Shown here: positions 34,140 to 36,290 of the stretch, piece by piece
Numbering within the stretch: the first letter of the stretch is position 1
How the letters are laid out: every line of letters starts with the position of its first letter
Source: Luteitalea sp.
GTDB taxonomy: Bacteria > Acidobacteriota > Vicinamibacteria > Vicinamibacterales > CAVVIG01
NCBI GenBank assembly: GCA_009380045.1
Contig: WHSN01000020.1
Span: forward strand, 1 to 36,290
Reading direction: 5' to 3'
DNA: 36,290 bases
Position numbers and translations under genes: made by a program
The notes under the pieces: generated by a model
Told to the model about the DNA's origin: nothing
Database searches by the model: none
What the model saw: only the letters and a program-made list of their open reading frames with translations

Positions 34140-35910
34140 TCACGAACGTGAAGGGCATCAGCGCCAGCGCCTCACCCCGGCGGAACATCGCATACGGACC
34201 GCGCACCGCCCGCATCAGTTCGAGCTCTCCGGCCGAGAACCGATCTGCGATCCAGGCATCGATCGCCGCGGACTGGCTGACGCCCGACAGCTCCTCCGAC
34301 AGGAGCTCGTAGAAGCTCTTGTGCGGCGGGAACGTGACGAGCTCGACCTCCGCGTCGGGGTCGATCTTGGCTTGCTGCTTGGCGATGACGATCGCCCGAT
34401 CGAGTCCACCAAGCTCGTCAACCAGACCGTTCTGTTTCGCCTGATGGCCGGTCCAGACCCGGCCCTGCGCCAGCAGGTCGATCTTTTCCGGCGTGCTGTT
34501 CCGCGACTGGGCGACCTTCTCGACAAAGTCGTCGTAGAACGACTGCAGCTGCTCGCGCACTTTGGTCAGCTCGTCCGGGTTGTACGGACGCACCGGTGAG
34601 TTCATCTCGGCGCGCTTGCCGATGCTCGTCGACTCGATGTTCGCCCCGAGCTTGCGGTAGACGCCGCCGGTGACGAACTTGCCGCCGAAGATGCCGATCG
34701 ATCCGGTCAGCGTCGAGGGCTGCGCGACGATCGACTGCGCGGCCATGGCGATGTAGTAGCCGCCGGACGCGGCGAGATCGGACATCGACGCGACGATCGG
34801 CCGGTCGGCGCGCTCGTTGCGGGCGATCGTCAGCTCGCGCCAGATGGCGTCGGAGGCGGTCGCCGACCCTCCCGGGCTGTCGACGCGCAGGATGATCGCG
34901 CGGATCGACGAGTCGCGCCGCGCCTGGCGGATGTACTCGGTGAGGGTGTCCGATCCCACCGCCGCGCCGTTCAACGGATCGAAGCCGCTCTTGCCGCCGG
35001 CAATGGCGCCGGTCGCGTAGATCACCGCCATCCTCGGCCCGCTGTTCAGCCCGAGCGAGCCCGGGCTGACGCGCGAGTAGGCATCGGACTCGATGGTGCG
35101 CATGGCGGCGCCCGGCCGCACGTCGCGAAGCTTCTCCATCACCTGATCCTGGTACGCCACATCGTCGATCAGGCCGACGCGGAGCGCGTCCTCGGGCAGG
35201 AACGGACCCGCGTCGAACAGGGCGCGCACCTCGTCATCGGTCTTCCTTCGCGCTTCGGCGATGCCGCGCACCATCTGGTCGAACAGATCGCGATTGAGCG
35301 ACGCGTCCATCTCGCGGTGCGCCGGGGTGTAGGTCTTCTCGGTGAACTGATTGGCGGCGGTCTTGTAGTCGCCGATGTGGTGAATGTCCGGCACCATGCC
35401 GATCTTGTCGAAGCTGCCGCGGAGGAACACCGCGTAGGTGGCGACACCGGTGAGATCGAGCGGGCTCGACGGCATCAGGAAGACCTTGGTCGCCGCGCTG
35501 GCCAGGTAGTAGTCGCGGTCGCCGCCGTATTCGAGATAGGCGTAGATCGGCTTGCCGGACTTCTTGAAGTCGAGCACCGCGTCGCGCAGCTCCTGGATCT
35601 TCCCCCAGAACGGCGTGCTGAAGCCGGTCGGCTCGAGGAGTACGGCGCTGACGCGCGGATCGGCTTTGGCCTTGCGGAGATTCTCGACAATCGATTGCAC
35701 GGTCGGGGTGCGCACGCCCCGGAGGTAGCCGAGCACGTCGGCCGGCGCCACCTCGGCGAGGTCGCCGCCGATCCGGAGCCGCAGCACGGCGTTGGAAGGC
35801 ACCGTCGGCTCGCGCCCGAGCGCGAGATAGAGGAGGAACAGGCCGGTCAGCGTCAGGACGAAGAAGGCGCCGATCAGCGTGAACAGAATGCGGAGTCCGC
35901 GTCTAGCCAT
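34135..35910 (-). CDS. sppA: Signal peptide peptidase SppA (67-kDa type)
   Basis: A 591-residue protein with an N-terminal membrane anchor (RILFTLIGAFFVLTLTGLFL) and two tandem peptidase S49 domains, the long Gram-negative form. The catalytic Lys183 is in IGDYKTAANQF in the first domain and the Ser382 is in SDLAASGGYYIAMA in the second, as in E. coli SppA. VDSPGGSATASDAIW is the S49 oxyanion block. It degrades cleaved signal peptides in the membrane. ATG 35910 has TATACT only seven bases upstream. The stop abuts the IS110 relic, which did not damage the coding region. Confidence 0.94.
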   Translation of the reverse strand: MARRGLRILFTLIGAFFVLTLTGLFLLYLALGREPTVPSNAVLRLRIGGDLAEVAPADVLGYLRGVRTPTVQSIVENLRKAKADPRVSAVLLEPTGFSTPFWGKIQELRDAVLDFKKSGKPIYAYLEYGGDRDYYLASAATKVFLMPSSPLDLTGVATYAVFLRGSFDKIGMVPDIHHIGDYKTAANQFTEKTYTPAHREMDASLNRDLFDQMVRGIAEARRKTDDEVRALFDAGPFLPEDALRVGLIDDVAYQDQVMEKLRDVRPGAAMRTIESDAYSRVSPGSLGLNSGPRMAVIYATGAIAGGKSGFDPLNGAAVGSDTLTEYIRQARRDSSIRAIILRVDSPGGSATASDAIWRELTIARNERADRPIVASMSDLAASGGYYIAMAAQSIVAQPSTLTGSIGIFGGKFVTGGVYRKLGANIESTSIGKRAEMNSPVRPYNPDELTKVREQLQSFYDDFVEKVAQSRNSTPEKIDLLAQGRVWTGHQAKQNGLVDELGGLDRAIVIAKQQAKIDPDAEVELVTFPPHKSFYELLSEELSGVSQSAAIDAWIADRFSAGELELMRAVRGPYAMFRRGEALALMPFTFVR

Positions 35911-35917
35911 GGGATCG

Positions 35918-35923
35918 AGTATA
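35918..35923 (-). promoter_or_regulatory. -10-like TATACT 7 nt before sppA
   Basis: On the minus strand TATACT, seven bases, ATG. No ribosome site fits between them, which predicts a leaderless sppA mRNA. No clear -35 box is seen. Confidence 0.45.
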
Positions 35924-35975
35924 GCGGTCGATCATGGCTCGGGCCCGGTGGACCAGCGCCCCGGAGAGGTTCGGG

Positions 35976-35981
35976 TATACT
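35976..35981 (+). promoter_or_regulatory. -10-like TATACT upstream of tRNA-Leu
   Basis: TATACT lies 33 bases before the first tRNA base, a usual distance for a tRNA promoter. The -35 region is weak; TGGACC at 35949 is too far (21 bp). Confidence 0.4.
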
Positions 35982-36014
35982 GAGCGTTCCGTCCTGCGGA
36001 CGATTTTCACCACT

Positions 36015-36100
36015 GCGGAAGTGGCGGAACGGCAGACGCGCTAGCCTCAGGAGCTAGTTGGGGAAACTCAGTGGGGGTTCGAATCCCCCCTTCCGCACCA
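36015..36100 (+). tRNA. tRNA-Leu (anticodon CAG)
   Basis: The acceptor stem GCGGAAG (36015-36021) pairs with CTTCCGC (36090-36096), followed by A and an encoded CCA. The anticodon stem CTAGC/GCTAG encloses the loop CTCAGGA with CAG, which reads CUG codons. A long variable arm (about TTGGGGAAACTCAGT), typical of leucine tRNA, and a T arm GGGGG-TTCGAAT-CCCCC complete the class II cloverleaf. Confidence 0.95.
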
Positions 36101-36151
36101 ATCGAATCAACAACTTACAGCGTCGGCCGGATCCCTGATGGGACTTGCGGC

Positions 36152-36290
36152 TAGTGTCGTGTCTCAGAAAAAACATTGTACATTCGTGGCGGCATTGGTA
36201 CGCTGCGCGCCATGGGATACCAACGGCATAGCAAGCCTTTGATGCTAACCGACGACGAACGGCAGGCCCTGGAGCAATGGGCGCGGCGGC
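36152..36290 (+). mobile_element. IS630-type insertion sequence, left end (cut by window edge)
   Basis: From about 36152 the sequence changes character: TAGTGTCGTGTCTCAGAAAA, an A-rich stretch, then a transposase start at 36212. A TA at the edge suits the TA target of IS630 elements. The boundary is a guess because the right end is outside the window. It begins about 50 bases after tRNA-Leu; nothing recognisable lies in between. Confidence 0.5.
36212..36290 (+). CDS. IS630-family transposase, N-terminal fragment
   Basis: Only 26 codons are in the window: MGYQRHSKPLML then TDDERQALEQWARR. The last part matches the opening helix-turn-helix of IS630 transposases (typically LxxxERxxLExWxRR). The start could be ATG 36212 or the in-frame ATG 36242. 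The rest, including the DDE catalytic domain, lies downstream. Confidence 0.65.
   Translation, partial: MGYQRHSKPLMLTDDERQALEQWARR

Overview
The window looks like a chromosomal contig from a high-GC member of the Acidobacteriota, most likely of the Vicinamibacteria type. This is inferred from the GC-rich coding bias, a MacB/FtsX permease of the acidobacterial 'ADOP' type, a CBM9/DUF5916 outer-membrane barrel protein and the complete mre-mrd-rodA-rng block. No marker gene here settles the taxonomy.

Layout. (1) 1-7801, plus strand: the C-terminal part of an FAD/[4Fe-4S] hydroxyacid dehydrogenase overlapping a MatC/SLC13-like permease, then a frameshifted ADOP permease, a DUF5916 barrel protein with a 14-glycine run, and a decayed M20 metallopeptidase. 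(2) 7798-10610, minus: Nudix hydrolase, YjbQ/UPF0047 protein, short-chain dehydrogenase, exported MBL-fold hydrolase. (3) 10730-16862, minus: deoA-nupC-punA-cdd nucleoside salvage operon with overlapping ends, a gap holding an inverted repeat element, then mtnA-tsaD. (4) 16903-22968, plus: a HEAT-repeat protein translationally overlapped with an HD-GYP protein, both carrying what looks like the same N-terminal domain, then an exported alkaline phosphatase-superfamily enzyme, an MGMT protein and a small exported protein. (5) 23123-31751, minus: GGDEF protein, mreB, mreC, mreD, mrdA, rodA, rng, the rod-shape elongation machinery followed by RNase G. (6) 31883-36290: a PpiD-like chaperone (plus), a relic of an IS110 transposase, sppA (minus), tRNA-Leu(CAG) (plus) and the 5' end of an IS630-type transposase cut by the window edge.

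Working together: deoA, nupC, punA and cdd import nucleosides and split or deaminate them; mtnA adds methylthioadenosine salvage. MreBCD, PBP2 and RodA build the lateral wall. GGDEF and HD-GYP proteins give opposite arms of cyclic-di-GMP turnover.

The most unusual signals are non-coding. Three intergenic gaps (12844-13022, 24701-24796, 27873-28097) share one design: a degenerate tandem array with a period of about 8 bp followed by an inverted, complementary array, with a different 8-mer word in each gap. A fourth hairpin (23010-23041) is related in style. Several first genes of transcription units also have a -10-like hexamer only 7-10 nt before the start codon, which predicts leaderless transcripts.
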